The position numbers and the translations under genes were made by a program. DNA of 64,000 nt from Roseovarius confluentis (GTDB taxonomy: Bacteria > Pseudomonadota > Alphaproteobacteria > Rhodobacterales > Rhodobacteraceae): positions 310,001 through 374,000 of the forward strand of contig NZ_PPFE01000001.1 in assembly GCF_002917925.1 (NCBI RefSeq), written 5' to 3'. Below are positions 1-8,320 of the stretch, piece by piece. Position 1 is the first letter of the stretch, and every line of letters begins with the position of its first letter. The notes below the pieces were generated by a model. The model did no database searches and was not told where the DNA came from. It worked only from the letters and a program-made list of their open reading frames with translations.

Positions 1-1
1 C

Positions 2-112
2 ACCTTCGGCGAACGGCCCTTATGTAAATTGAAGCTGATGGGCTATGCCGCCGCCCTTAGCGCGCTGGTGATCGGCTTCGGCCTCGCGTGGGGCGCGGGT
101 GGGTTGTTGTAG
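2..112 (+). CDS. C-terminal end of a membrane permease (partial, EamA/DMT-like)
   Basis: An open frame enters from the left edge and ends at TAG 110-112, giving 36 residues. It reads TFGERPLCKLKLMGY followed by a hydrophobic stretch (AAALSALVIGFGLAW) that would be a last transmembrane helix. A 'GER' turn before a final helix recalls the end of EamA/DMT-type permeases, but so little is visible that the family is a guess. It converges on the MocR-type gene with 7 bp between the stops. Confidence 0.45.
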   Translation, partial: TFGERPLCKLKLMGYAAALSALVIGFGLAWGAGGLL

Positions 113-119
113 CCCGCGC

Positions 120-1529
120 TCAGACGCCGATGCCTTCGGGCGGGTTGTCCAACAGCCGGCGCAGACGCTGCATCGCGGCCTCGTAACTGGCAAGGCTGAC
201 GCCCGCGTTCACGGCTAGTCGCACGGCATGAGGCGAGGCCGCGTCGCGGCTGGCAAAATCCTCGGCCGAGCGGACCTGCACGCCCTGCTCCGCCGCCGCC
301 TGGCAAAAGGCGGATGTGCGCCATCCCGGCGGCAGGGTCAGCCACAGGAACGGCACGTCGCGGCGCCATTTCACGTCGTACCCGCCCAGCACGTTCAGCG
401 CGGCCTGGATGTAGTCGCCCGACTGGATGCGCACCTTGTCCATCAGCTCGTCCAGACCGGGATGTGACAACAGCGCCGCCACGAGGTCCGAGATCGGCGT
501 GGCAAGCCCGAAGAACGAGGATTCCGCCGCGCGGCGCAGCGCCATGGACTGATCCCCGGGCGCCAGCGCAAAGCCCACGCGCAAGGCGGGCGTCACCGAT
601 TTCGACAGCGAGGCCACGTACCAGCCGCGCTCGGGGGCCAGCATCCGGTAGGCCGGGGCCTGTGACGGGCCTATGCGGTAGCAATCATCTTCGAGAATCT
701 GCAGGTCGCACCGGCGAGCGGCCTCGACGATCTCGGCGCGGCGCTCGGCGGGGGTAAAAAGGCATGTGGGGTTATGCACCTCGGCGGAGGTGAACAGCAT
801 CTGGGCCTGGTGCTTTTGCGCCGCCGCCTCCAGCGCGTCGGGGCGCAATCCGTGGGCGTCCATCGCCACCGGGATCACCTCGGCCCGCAACAGGTCGGCG
901 GCCCGCCGGAACCCCGGATAGCACAGCTCCTCGACCAGCACCGTGGGGCGCCGCCCGCAAAGGACGGTCTGCATGATCAGGATGATGGCGTTCTGCCCGC
1001 CATGGGCCAGCACCACGTCCTCTTCCGTGAACCGCCCCAGAGGCGCCTGGGACAGGAACCGCGCCGCCGCGGCACGGGCGGGCTGCATGTTCTGGCGGCT
1101 GGGGTAATGCATCACGCCAGAGGGCGGGTCCTCGGCAATCTGCGCCAGAAGCTGCCGGACAAGCCCGGCCTGCCCCACGCTGGGCAGGTGCGGCGAGATC
1201 ATGTTGACGGCATAGCTGTCGCCGCCGGCGTTGTGTTCGACACTGTCGGCCTCGATCGGGAAGTAATCCGGGGGGATCGGCTTGGGCTCGGCCACGAAGG
1301 TGCCACGCCCGACCTCGGCCACCAGCGTGCCATCGTCCGTCAGCCCGGAATAGGCCCGCGCGACGGTGCCCGGCGTGATGCCCAGCCGCCAGGCAAGATC
1401 GCGCACGGGCGGCAGCTTGTCGCCCGGGGCAAGGCTGTGGTTGTCGATACCACTGCGGATCGCCTGCATCAGCGCCTTGTACTTGGGCGCGGCGGTGTCG
1501 GTCAGCTTGGGCTGCCAATTTGTACCCAT
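120..1529 (-). CDS. MocR-type GntR/aminotransferase transcription regulator
   Basis: This 469-residue protein is a chimera of the MocR/PdxR type. Residues about 16-80 form a GntR winged helix (LPPVRDLAWRLGITPGTVAR). Residues about 105-460 form a fold-type I aminotransferase domain with the PLP-binding lysine Lys310 (VASLSKSV), the conserved HNPT (252-255) and EDDCY (280-284). Family members bind DNA through the N-terminal domain and sense a PLP-linked ligand through the C-terminal domain. It starts at ATG 1529 and is divergent from the DUF1127 gene, with a repeat-rich operator region between them. Its target metabolite cannot be read from the sequence. No pdxS/T or taurine genes are near. Confidence 0.9.
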   Translation of the reverse strand: MGTNWQPKLTDTAAPKYKALMQAIRSGIDNHSLAPGDKLPPVRDLAWRLGITPGTVARAYSGLTDDGTLVAEVGRGTFVAEPKPIPPDYFPIEADSVEHNAGGDSYAVNMISPHLPSVGQAGLVRQLLAQIAEDPPSGVMHYPSRQNMQPARAAAARFLSQAPLGRFTEEDVVLAHGGQNAIILIMQTVLCGRRPTVLVEELCYPGFRRAADLLRAEVIPVAMDAHGLRPDALEAAAQKHQAQMLFTSAEVHNPTCLFTPAERRAEIVEAARRCDLQILEDDCYRIGPSQAPAYRMLAPERGWYVASLSKSVTPALRVGFALAPGDQSMALRRAAESSFFGLATPISDLVAALLSHPGLDELMDKVRIQSGDYIQAALNVLGGYDVKWRRDVPFLWLTLPPGWRTSAFCQAAAEQGVQVRSAEDFASRDAASPHAVRLAVNAGVSLASYEAAMQRLRRLLDNPPEGIGV

Positions 1530-1530
1530 G

Positions 1531-1609
1531 ACAATATTTCCGTGGATTCGGACAATTGGACAATGTATCCCTCAATTGTGGCAATCGCACAATATTGTGT
1601 CAATACAAT
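1531..1609. promoter_or_regulatory. ACAAT/ATTGT repeat cluster, probable MocR operator
   Basis: Seven copies of ACAAT or its complement lie in 79 bp between the MocR-type gene and the DUF1127 gene: 1531, 1552, 1560, 1575, 1589, 1594 and 1605. Two of them form a perfect 12-bp palindrome, CACAATATTGTG, at 1588-1599. MocR regulators are known to bind multiple direct or inverted repeats in the divergent intergenic region, so this is the likely binding region for the adjacent regulator. The pattern is seen; the binding is inferred. Confidence 0.6.
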
Positions 1610-1629
1610 TTATCAGGAAAGGATACGCC

Positions 1630-1863
1630 ATGACCAGTTTCACCCGCACCGACCGCACGGCACTCGAGGGGCTTTCCGCCCGCACCACCCTGCCCGCCCT
1701 GTCGCTGATCGCGGTACAGCTGGCATGGGCCTATGTCCTGTGGACGCAGCGCCGAAAGACACGGGTTCACCTGTCGCGGCTGGACGACCACATGCTGCGC
1801 GATATCGGCCTGACCCCGCGCGAGGCCGACATGGAAGCGCGCAAACCCTTTTGGAGACCGTAA
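1630..1863 (+). CDS. DUF1127 family small protein
   Basis: A 77-residue protein starts at ATG 1630 behind GGAAAGGA. Residues about 20-42 are hydrophobic (LPALSLIAVQLAWAYVLWTQ). The C-terminal part holds the YjiS/DUF1127 signature, with a basic helix followed by LSRLDDHMLRDIGLTPREAD. DUF1127 proteins are arginine-rich and widespread in alphaproteobacteria; in related bacteria some affect RNA turnover or phosphate and stress responses, but no role can be assigned here. The promoter region is shared with the divergent MocR-type gene, which may control it. A strong terminator follows. Confidence 0.8.
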   Translation: MTSFTRTDRTALEGLSARTTLPALSLIAVQLAWAYVLWTQRRKTRVHLSRLDDHMLRDIGLTPREADMEARKPFWRP

Positions 1864-1891
1864 TCGTCCCCGATACGGATCTCTTCAAACT

Positions 1892-1919
1892 GGGCCGGGT
1901 TCATTCCCGGCCCTTTTTT
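1892..1919 (+). terminator. intrinsic terminator after the DUF1127 gene
   Basis: A perfect 8-bp GC stem (GGGCCGGG 1892-1899, CCCGGCCC 1906-1913) encloses a 6-nt loop and is followed by six T residues. It lies 28 bp after the DUF1127 stop and touches the stop codon of the converging thioesterase gene. Confidence 0.9.
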
Positions 1920-2341
1920 CATGCCTTGGGGGGAATCGAGTAGGTCAGGCTGGCCCGCGCCACCGGCTGATCGAATCCGTCAGAGAAGATCAGCACGTCG
2001 CCCACGGCCAGAACACGGCCCAGTTTCAGCAGGCGGCAGTCGGCGATAAGGTCCGTGTTGGCGGCAGGCTTGCGCATGAAGTCGATGGAACAACTCGTGG
2101 TGACCGCCAGCGCCTCGCGGCCGGTCATGCTGAGGACCGCCATGTAGACCGCCACGTCCGCCAACGCAAAGATCGACGGGCCCGATACCGTGCCGCCGGG
2201 GCGCAGGTGGCGTTCCTCGACGTTCAGGCGCACGCGCAGCGCCATTTCCTCCAGGCTGTCGATGGTGAAGTCGCCCTTCACCTGCGGGAAGACCTCGTCG
2301 ATATAGGCCATCAGATCGGTTGCATTCAGTTTCAGGGGCAT
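1919..2341 (-). CDS. PaaI-family hotdog thioesterase
   Basis: This 140-residue single-hotdog protein resembles PaaI/DUF4442-type acyl-CoA thioesterases: GGTVSGPSIFALADVAVYMA carries the central helix, followed by the TTSCSIDFMRKP strand pair. Such enzymes hydrolyse acyl-CoA or phenylacetyl-CoA type thioesters in the cytosol. I start it at ATG 2341, which has GGAGGAAA just upstream; a longer frame to 2386 has no such site. It is divergent from the enoyl-CoA hydratase homologue with 56 bp between starts, suggesting a linked role in acyl-CoA metabolism. The substrate is unknown. Confidence 0.8.
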   Translation of the reverse strand: MPLKLNATDLMAYIDEVFPQVKGDFTIDSLEEMALRVRLNVEERHLRPGGTVSGPSIFALADVAVYMAVLSMTGREALAVTTSCSIDFMRKPAANTDLIADCRLLKLGRVLAVGDVLIFSDGFDQPVARASLTYSIPPKA

Positions 2342-2397
2342 GCTTTCCTCCGTGCGCGTGCCGGCGTAAGAAGGCACAAGCCCCAAGGAGGATCAAG

Positions 2398-3183
2398 ATG
2401 ACAATCCTGGAACGCCAAGACGACGGGGCCATCGCCCGTCTGACGATGAACCAGCCCGAGAAACTGAACGCGTTGAGCGACGGCATGCTGGAGGCGCTTC
2501 AGACCACGCTGGGCGAGATCGCGGCGGACAATTCGATTCGCGTGGTAACGCTGGCCGGCGAAGGCAAGGCGTTCTGCGCGGGGCATGACCTTAAGGAAAT
2601 GACCCAGGGGCGGCAGGCCGAGGATGGCGGCAAGGCGTACTTCGCCGATCTCTTCTCGCGCTGCAGCAAGCTGATGCGCACGATCCGCGACCTGCCCCAG
2701 CCGGTCATCGCCCTGCCCCATGGCATCGCCACCGCGGCGGGCTGTCAATTGGTGGCGACCTGCGACCTGGCCGTGGCGGCGACGGGCACGCGGTTTGGCG
2801 TCAACGGGGTGAATATCGGGCTCTTTTGTTCCACACCCATGGTCGCGCTCAGCCGCAACATTCCGCGCAAGCAGGCGTTCGAGATGCTGACCACGGGCGA
2901 GTTCATCGATACCGACCTCGCGATCGAGCTGGGCCTGATCAACCGCGCTGTGCCGTATGATGCGCTGCAAGCCGCCGGAGACGATCTGGCCCATACCATC
3001 GCGGCCAAGCTGGGCGCGGCGGTGAAGATCGGCAAGCAGGCCTTCTACAAGCAGCTGGAAATGGGGCTGGACGACGCCTATGCCTTCACCGGCGAGGTCA
3101 TGGTCGAGAACATGATGTGGCGCGACACCGAGGAAGGCATCAGCGCTTTTATCGAGAAGCGACCGCCGGAGTGGGATCAGTGA
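2398..3183 (+). CDS. enoyl-CoA hydratase/isomerase family protein, ECHDC3-like
   Basis: A 261-residue crotonase-fold protein starts at ATG 2398 behind AAGGAGGA. The CoA-binding segment (AFCAGHDLKEM, 59-69) and the oxyanion-hole loop (PHGIATAAGCQLV, 107-119) are present. The best match I recognise is the ECHDC3-type subgroup, from GVNIGLFCSTPMVALSRNIP. The two glutamates that do hydration in rat enoyl-CoA hydratase are not there: the first is Gln117 (GCQL) and the second position lies in VNGVNIG. Ordinary hydratase activity is therefore doubtful. The thioesterase gene is divergent and adjacent. Confidence 0.85.
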   Translation: MTILERQDDGAIARLTMNQPEKLNALSDGMLEALQTTLGEIAADNSIRVVTLAGEGKAFCAGHDLKEMTQGRQAEDGGKAYFADLFSRCSKLMRTIRDLPQPVIALPHGIATAAGCQLVATCDLAVAATGTRFGVNGVNIGLFCSTPMVALSRNIPRKQAFEMLTTGEFIDTDLAIELGLINRAVPYDALQAAGDDLAHTIAAKLGAAVKIGKQAFYKQLEMGLDDAYAFTGEVMVENMMWRDTEEGISAFIEKRPPEWDQ

Positions 3184-3642
3184 CGCGGCAATAGACACGC
3201 CCAAGTTGATCTCCGTTGATTTCGCGCCCACCTATAGGAGAGTTTTCCGCCCAAGAGCGTTGCCGTTGAACGCGGCGCGCGCGCGCTTTGGAGCGATCTC
3301 TCCCCGCAAATCAATATATTAGCGGATTGTTAACGAATCGCGTCTGGTTTGTTCCTCAAAGGCCGGTTTATCGCGGCCCCAATTTGCTCATGATTGGACA
3401 GAGGTTGGTGCGACACAAAGCAGGATCACGCGATCCGTTTTTTAGCATCTCGGTTTTTCATACTCGTCGCACCAACCTCACGAAACATAAGTCCCCGCGC
3501 ACGGGTGCAACGATGTCCAGCAGTGTTTCCGAAACCGTGCCACACTATTTCCACATTTGCCGTTTTGTCGCCACATTCGCTCCGGTACACCCGTAATCGG
3601 GGGCATCGTGTGGGGTTTGCACGACGCTATGATCACGGCGCT
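3184..3642. other. 459-bp gene-free stretch with an inverted repeat
   Basis: No convincing gene lies here. A 102-codon frame at 3288-3596 has no ribosome site or recognisable protein content. The stretch is visibly more AT-rich than its neighbours and holds the inverted repeat listed separately (3401-3479). It should also contain the promoter for the di-haem peroxidase gene. TTAG-N7-TTAA at 3319-3333 differs by one base from a CtrA box. Confidence 0.6.
3401..3479. repeat. 14-bp inverted repeat enclosing a nested hairpin and T-run
   Basis: GAGGTTGGTGCGAC at 3401-3414 is exactly complementary to GTCGCACCAACCTC at 3466-3479, with 51 bp between. Inside, GGATC (3423-3427) pairs with GATCC (3432-3436), followed by G and six T residues, which looks like a short terminator on the + strand. 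The whole could fold as a stem with an inner hairpin. It may be a small RNA, a leader, or the remains of a miniature element; nothing in the sequence decides between these. Confidence 0.6.
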
Positions 3643-4992
3643 ATGACATATCGGGTGGCAGTCTTCGGCATCTGGTCCCTCCTGGCCAGCCTCTCTCTGG
3701 CCATTCCATCGGAGGCCACTGACCTGCCCGACCCGGCAAACCGCGCGGAGTTCCCCACACCGGGGGCCACGTCGGTTCTGCTGGGCCGTGATCTGTTCTT
3801 CGACCCGATCCTGTCGGGCAATCGCAACATCGCCTGCGCCACCTGCCACCATCCCGACATGGGCAGCGGCGACGGCGTGTCGCTCAGCCTGGGCGAAGGT
3901 GGCCGCGGGCTTGGACCGGCACGGACCCGGGCCACGGACAACCCGCCCGAACGCCTGCCCCGCAACGCGCCGCCGCTGTTCAACCTGGGCGCGGCGGAGT
4001 TTACTGCCTTGACCCATGACGGTCGCGTCACCGCCAGCCAGACCGAACGCTACGGTATCTCTCTACCGGAGGATATTTTACTGGAACGCCCGGTCAGCCT
4101 GCTGGCCGCGCAGGCGTTGCTGCCGCTGGTGACGGTGGATGGAATGGCGGGCCACCCGGGCGAGAACATCATCGCGGATGCCGTGGCACAGGGCCGGATC
4201 GCGGGCTATGACGGTGCCTGGCAGAAGATCACCGAGCGGGTCTGGGACATCCCCGAGTATCGCCGCCGGTTCGAGTGGCTGATCGGCCCTGGCGAGCCAT
4301 TGCATATTACCCATATCACCGCCGCACTGGCTGATTTCGTGGCCTACGAGTTCCGCGCCACCGACAGCCCGTTCGACGCCTTCCTGTCGGGCCAGGACGA
4401 GGCATTGAGCAACGACCAGCTGCGCGGCATGGCGCTGTTTTACGGCAAGGCAGGCTGTGCGGGCTGCCATTCGGGCACCTTCCAGACCGACCACGACTTT
4501 CACGCAATCGGCCTGCCCCAGATCGGGCCGGGAAAGGGGCACGGGGCGAACGGCAATTCCGATATCGGCCTCGGGGCGATCACCGGCGATCCTAGCGATG
4601 CCTACAAGTTCCGCACGCCGTCCTTGCGCAACGTGGCACTGACCGCGCCCTATGGCCATAACGGCGCCTATCGCGATCTTGGCGCGATGATCCGGCATCA
4701 TGCCGACCCCGGCGCGGGGCTGGCGCAGTATCCCGGCCTGACGGCGGCCTATCTGCCAGACATCGGCGCGGACGAGACCGGGTTGGAGGCGGCGATGCGC
4801 GACGAGGCCGAGGTGCTGAGCATCTATGCCGCCGCGACCCTGCCCCGCACGCCGCTGACTGACATGGAGATCACCGCGCTTGTCGATTTCCTCGACGCGC
4901 TGACCGATCCGGTCTCGCGCACGGGTCGCCTCGGCGTGCCGGATGCCGTGCCCTCGGGCCTGCCGGTGGCCGGGCTGCCGGGTGACAGCTGA
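3643..4992 (+). CDS. di-haem cytochrome c peroxidase / MauG family protein
   Basis: A 449-residue exported protein has a signal peptide (about 1-24, ending IPSEA) and two c-type haem sites, CATCH at 65-69 and CAGCH at 272-276, the arrangement of bacterial cytochrome c peroxidases and MauG-like oxidases. LFFDPILSGNRNIACATCH and RTPSLRNVALTAPYGHNG are typical family blocks. It would act in the periplasm, reducing hydrogen peroxide or oxidising a partner. I start at ATG 3643; a longer frame upstream encodes no sensible leader. It stands alone between a gene-free region and trmFO, and no electron-donor gene is adjacent. Confidence 0.88.
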   Translation: MTYRVAVFGIWSLLASLSLAIPSEATDLPDPANRAEFPTPGATSVLLGRDLFFDPILSGNRNIACATCHHPDMGSGDGVSLSLGEGGRGLGPARTRATDNPPERLPRNAPPLFNLGAAEFTALTHDGRVTASQTERYGISLPEDILLERPVSLLAAQALLPLVTVDGMAGHPGENIIADAVAQGRIAGYDGAWQKITERVWDIPEYRRRFEWLIGPGEPLHITHITAALADFVAYEFRATDSPFDAFLSGQDEALSNDQLRGMALFYGKAGCAGCHSGTFQTDHDFHAIGLPQIGPGKGHGANGNSDIGLGAITGDPSDAYKFRTPSLRNVALTAPYGHNGAYRDLGAMIRHHADPGAGLAQYPGLTAAYLPDIGADETGLEAAMRDEAEVLSIYAAATLPRTPLTDMEITALVDFLDALTDPVSRTGRLGVPDAVPSGLPVAGLPGDS

Positions 4993-5031
4993 CCCTTTCC
5001 AAACCGCCCTCGACCCCTTAAATGCGGGGCC

Positions 5032-6396
5032 ATGACAGAGACACTTCATATCGTCGGCGGCGGCATGGCCGGGTCCGAGGCCGCGTGGCAGGCCGCGAAC
5101 ATGGGCGTGCGCGTGGTCATCCACGAGATGCGCCCCAAGGTCGGCACCTTCGCGCACCAGACCGGCGACCTGGCCGAGATGGTCTGCTCCAACTCCTTCC
5201 GCTCGGACGATGACGAGCAGAACGCCGTGGGCCTCCTGCACTGGGAAATGCGCCAGGCGGGAGGGCTGATCATGGAAATGGCCGAGACCCACCGCCTGCC
5301 CGCCGGCGGCGCACTGGCCGTGGACCGCGAGGCGTTCAGCCAGGGTGTCACCGCCCGGCTGCGGGCCCATCCCAACGTGACGCTCGAGGAAGGCGAGGTA
5401 TCCACCCTGCCCGAGAGCGGGCGCTGGATCTTCGCCACCGGCCCGCTGACCTCGCAAGGGCTGGGCGCGGCCATCGCCGCCGAGACCGGCACCGACCGGC
5501 TGGCCTTTTTCGACGCCATCGCGCCGATTGTTTACCATGACACGATCGACATGAGCCAAGCGTGGATGCAGTCGCGCTATGACAAGGGCGAAACCGAGGA
5601 AGAGCGCACCGCCTATCTCAACTGCCCGATGTCGAAGGACCAGTACGAGGCCTTCATCGACGCGCTGCTGGCCGCCGACAAGACCGAGTTCCACGAAGGC
5701 GAGACAGCGACCTACTTCGACGGCTGCCTGCCCATCGAGGTGATGGCCGAACGCGGCCGCGAGACGCTGCGGCATGGCCCGATGAAGCCCGTGGGCCTGA
5801 CCAATCCGCATCAGCCCGACGTGAAGCCCTGGGCGGTGGTGCAACTGCGCCGGGACAACGCGCTCGGGACGCTCTACAACATCGTCGGCTTCCAGACCAA
5901 GATGAAGTACGGCGCGCAAACAGATGTTTTCAAAATGATTCCCGGACTGGAGAATGCCAGTTTCGCGCGTCTTGGAGGCATCCACCGCAACACGTTCCTG
6001 AACTCGCCGACGTTGCTGGATGAACAGATGCGCCTGCGGGCCAAGCCGCATATCCGCTTCGCCGGGCAGATCACCGGCGTCGAGGGCTATGTCGAATCCG
6101 CCGCGATGGGCCTCTTGGCCGGGCGATTAGCGGCGGGCGAGATCCTGGACCGCCCCCTGCCCGCACCGCCGCAGGACACGGCAATGGGTGCACTTATCCA
6201 TCACATCACCGGCGGGGCCGAGGCCAAGACATTCCAGCCGATGAACGTCAATTTCGGCCTGTTCCGCCCTGTCGACGGCCTCAAGGGCGGACGCCGGGGC
6301 CGGCGTGACCGTTACAAGGCCTATACCGACCGGGCCAAGACGGCCTGGACCGGCTGGCTGGGCGAAACAGCAGTGGACGCCGCCGAAACCGTGTGA
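5032..6396 (+). CDS. trmFO: folate/FAD-dependent tRNA uracil-54 C5-methyltransferase
   Basis: The 454-residue protein starts with the GidA-like FAD-binding loop ([14 protein letters not shown], 6-19). Cys52 ([10 protein letters not shown]) and Cys232 (FDGCLPIEV) match the two conserved cysteines of TrmFO. This cytosolic enzyme makes ribothymidine at position 54 of tRNA using methylenetetrahydrofolate and reduced FAD. Length and C-terminus ([17 protein letters not shown]) fit the family. It is followed after 12 bp by a methyltransferase gene and then gluQ, so three genes probably share a transcript, two of them for tRNA modification. Confidence 0.96.
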   Translation: MTETLHIVGGGMAGSEAAWQAANMGVRVVIHEMRPKVGTFAHQTGDLAEMVCSNSFRSDDDEQNAVGLLHWEMRQAGGLIMEMAETHRLPAGGALAVDREAFSQGVTARLRAHPNVTLEEGEVSTLPESGRWIFATGPLTSQGLGAAIAAETGTDRLAFFDAIAPIVYHDTIDMSQAWMQSRYDKGETEEERTAYLNCPMSKDQYEAFIDALLAADKTEFHEGETATYFDGCLPIEVMAERGRETLRHGPMKPVGLTNPHQPDVKPWAVVQLRRDNALGTLYNIVGFQTKMKYGAQTDVFKMIPGLENASFARLGGIHRNTFLNSPTLLDEQMRLRAKPHIRFAGQITGVEGYVESAAMGLLAGRLAAGEILDRPLPAPPQDTAMGALIHHITGGAEAKTFQPMNVNFGLFRPVDGLKGGRRGRRDRYKAYTDRAKTAWTGWLGETAVDAAETV

Positions 6397-6408
6397 TTTT
6401 CTGCTCTC

Positions 6409-7023
6409 ATGCAGGACAGCTTTTTCGACAAGGCCTATGCCATGGCCGATCCCGACGAGACCCGTGCGCTTTATGACGCCTGGGCGGCCAGCTATGACGC
6501 CGAGATCGCCGCGAATGGCTATGCCACGCCGGGCCGCGTGGCCGATGCGATGTTCCGCTTCGCCAAGTCGCCCGAGGCGCCGCTGCTGGATTACGGCTGC
6601 GGCACGGGCCTGTCCGGTCTGGCGCTGAAACTCGCCGGTTTCACCACGATCGACGGCATGGACCCCAGTCACGAGATGCTGGACGGCGCAAGGCGCAAGG
6701 CCGTCTACCGGACCCTGACGCCGATCGACCTGTCGGCCTCCGATCCGATCCCGGAAGGCGCTTACGAGGCGATCACCTGCATCGGCGTGATCGGCACGGG
6801 CGCGGCCCCGGCCTCGACCCTCGACCTGGTGATGCACGCGCTGCCCAAGGGCGGCTTGCTGGGCTTCAGCCTGAACGACCACGCGCTGGCCGACCCGCAA
6901 TACGAAGGCGCGCTGAATGGCTGGCTGGATCGCGGCGCGGCCAATGTCCTCTTTCGCGAGCACGGCCCCCACCTGCCCGGTCAGAACATCAATTCCACCG
7001 TATACGTCATTGAAAAAGAGTGA
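6409..7023 (+). CDS. class I SAM-dependent methyltransferase
   Basis: This 204-residue protein has SAM motif I at 59-70 (LLDYGCGTGLSG), an acidic residue at the end of the next strand (IDGMDPSHEML) and a late KGGLLGFSLNDHAL block. It resembles small Methyltransf_11/25-type enzymes; the substrate is not evident. The gene lies 12 bp after trmFO and its stop overlaps the gluQ start by 4 bp, so the products are made together. A role in tRNA modification is possible from context only. Confidence 0.85.
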   Translation: MQDSFFDKAYAMADPDETRALYDAWAASYDAEIAANGYATPGRVADAMFRFAKSPEAPLLDYGCGTGLSGLALKLAGFTTIDGMDPSHEMLDGARRKAVYRTLTPIDLSASDPIPEGAYEAITCIGVIGTGAAPASTLDLVMHALPKGGLLGFSLNDHALADPQYEGALNGWLDRGAANVLFREHGPHLPGQNINSTVYVIEKE

Positions 7024-7859
7024 CTTTCAGAACTCGATTTGCCCCGTCTCCGACGGGTCCGCTGCATCTGGGTCACGCCTTCTCGGCGCTCTTGGGGCAT
7101 GACATGGCGCGGGCGCGCGGCGGTGCGTTCCTTTTGCGGATGGAAGACACCGACCTGCAACGCAGTAAACCGGAATGGGATGCGCAGATCCTCGACGACC
7201 TGACCTGGCTGGGGGTGTCATGGGACGAACCTGTCTTGCGGCAGTCCGAACACCTCGACAGCTATGATCCCGCGCTGCACCAGCTCGAGGCGATGGGCCT
7301 GCTCTACCCCTGTTCGTGCAGCCGCAGCCAGATCCAGGCCGCGCTCGCCGCCCCTCAGGAGGGCGTCACCCACGAGGTCTATCCCGGCACCTGCAAGCAC
7401 CGGAGCATGGCAAGCCGCCAGCCCGGCGACGCCCTGCGCCTGCATCTGGACAGGGCATTGGAGCATTTCGGTGGCCTCTATCCCGACTTCGAGGATACCG
7501 GCCCGTTACACGCCGGCACGCATCGGATCGACCCGGACCAGGCGCAGGCCGAGATCGGCGACGTGGTCCTCAGCCGGAAGGGCGAAGACATCGTCGCCTA
7601 TTTCCTCGCCTCCGCGCTCGATGACATCCGGCAGGACATCACCGACGTGGTGCGGGGCGAAGACCTGTTCGGCTTCGTGCCGATCCAAGTCATCCTGCTC
7701 AGCCTGCTGGGCCACGCGATCCCGCGCTACCACCACCATCGCCTGATCCGCGACGAGGATGGCAAGCGCCTGGCCAAGCGCGACGACGCCCGCAGCATCG
7801 CGACCTACCGCGAGGCGGGAAAGAGCCCGGCGGATATCCGCGCCATGGTTGGGTTGTGA
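7020..7859 (+). CDS. gluQ: glutamyl-Q tRNA(Asp) synthetase
   Basis: A 279-residue truncated class I synthetase starts at GTG 7020, overlapping the upstream stop (GTGA). It has the HIGH-type motif HLGH at 16-19 (FAPSPTGPLHLGHAFSAL), zinc-ligand cysteines in CSCSRSQIQ and YPGTCKH, and a KMSKS-like KRLAKRDD near residue 250. It lacks the anticodon-binding domain of GltX. GluQ-RS attaches glutamate to queuosine in the anticodon of tRNA(Asp). The short length and lack of an anticodon domain separate it from glutamyl-tRNA synthetase. Confidence 0.95.
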   Translation: MTFRTRFAPSPTGPLHLGHAFSALLGHDMARARGGAFLLRMEDTDLQRSKPEWDAQILDDLTWLGVSWDEPVLRQSEHLDSYDPALHQLEAMGLLYPCSCSRSQIQAALAAPQEGVTHEVYPGTCKHRSMASRQPGDALRLHLDRALEHFGGLYPDFEDTGPLHAGTHRIDPDQAQAEIGDVVLSRKGEDIVAYFLASALDDIRQDITDVVRGEDLFGFVPIQVILLSLLGHAIPRYHHHRLIRDEDGKRLAKRDDARSIATYREAGKSPADIRAMVGL

Positions 7860-7890
7860 TGCGCCCGTCTCTTCACTGTTCCAAAAATAC

Positions 7891-8253
7891 TCACGGCGCG
7901 ACAGGCGCCATTAGCTCGACCTCGAGCCCCTCTTGCACGCCGGTGTAAAAACAGCTGCGCCGGTTGGTGTGGCAGGCCGGCCCGGTCTGGTCGACCAACA
8001 CCAGCAGGCAGTCACGGTCGCAATCCACCCGGAACTCCACCAGCTTCTGCACGTGACCCGAGCTTTCGCCCTTGATCCAGAACGCCTGACGCGAGCGGCT
8101 CCAATAGGTGACGCGGCCCGTCTCGAGCGTTCGGGCCACGGCCTCGGCATTCATCCATGCCATCATCAGCACCTCGCCGCTGGCCGCATCCTGCGCGATG
8201 GCCGGGACCAGACCCTGGTCGTTGAAGCGCAAGCTGGAAACATCGAATTCCAT
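7891..8253 (-). CDS. hisI: phosphoribosyl-AMP cyclohydrolase
   Basis: This 120-residue protein is a stand-alone HisI. It opens the purine ring of phosphoribosyl-AMP in the third step of histidine synthesis. The metal-site block VDCDRDCLLVLVDQTGPACH and the following TNRRSCFYTGV are characteristic. No HisE domain is fused and no other his gene is in the window, as is usual for this group. It starts at ATG 8253 and is divergent from the IscU-like gene. Confidence 0.96.
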   Translation of the reverse strand: MEFDVSSLRFNDQGLVPAIAQDAASGEVLMMAWMNAEAVARTLETGRVTYWSRSRQAFWIKGESSGHVQKLVEFRVDCDRDCLLVLVDQTGPACHTNRRSCFYTGVQEGLEVELMAPVAP

Positions 8254-8320
8254 GTCAGAAAACCTTTTGCCTTGGCGGTGTCAGCCCTTATCTATGGGTT
8301 CAACCAAGAAAGGGAAAGCC

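Noticed and set aside
3288..3596. 102-codon frame in the gap before the di-haem peroxidase gene
   Set aside because: No ribosome site, low coding character and it overlaps the inverted repeat; not supported as a gene.
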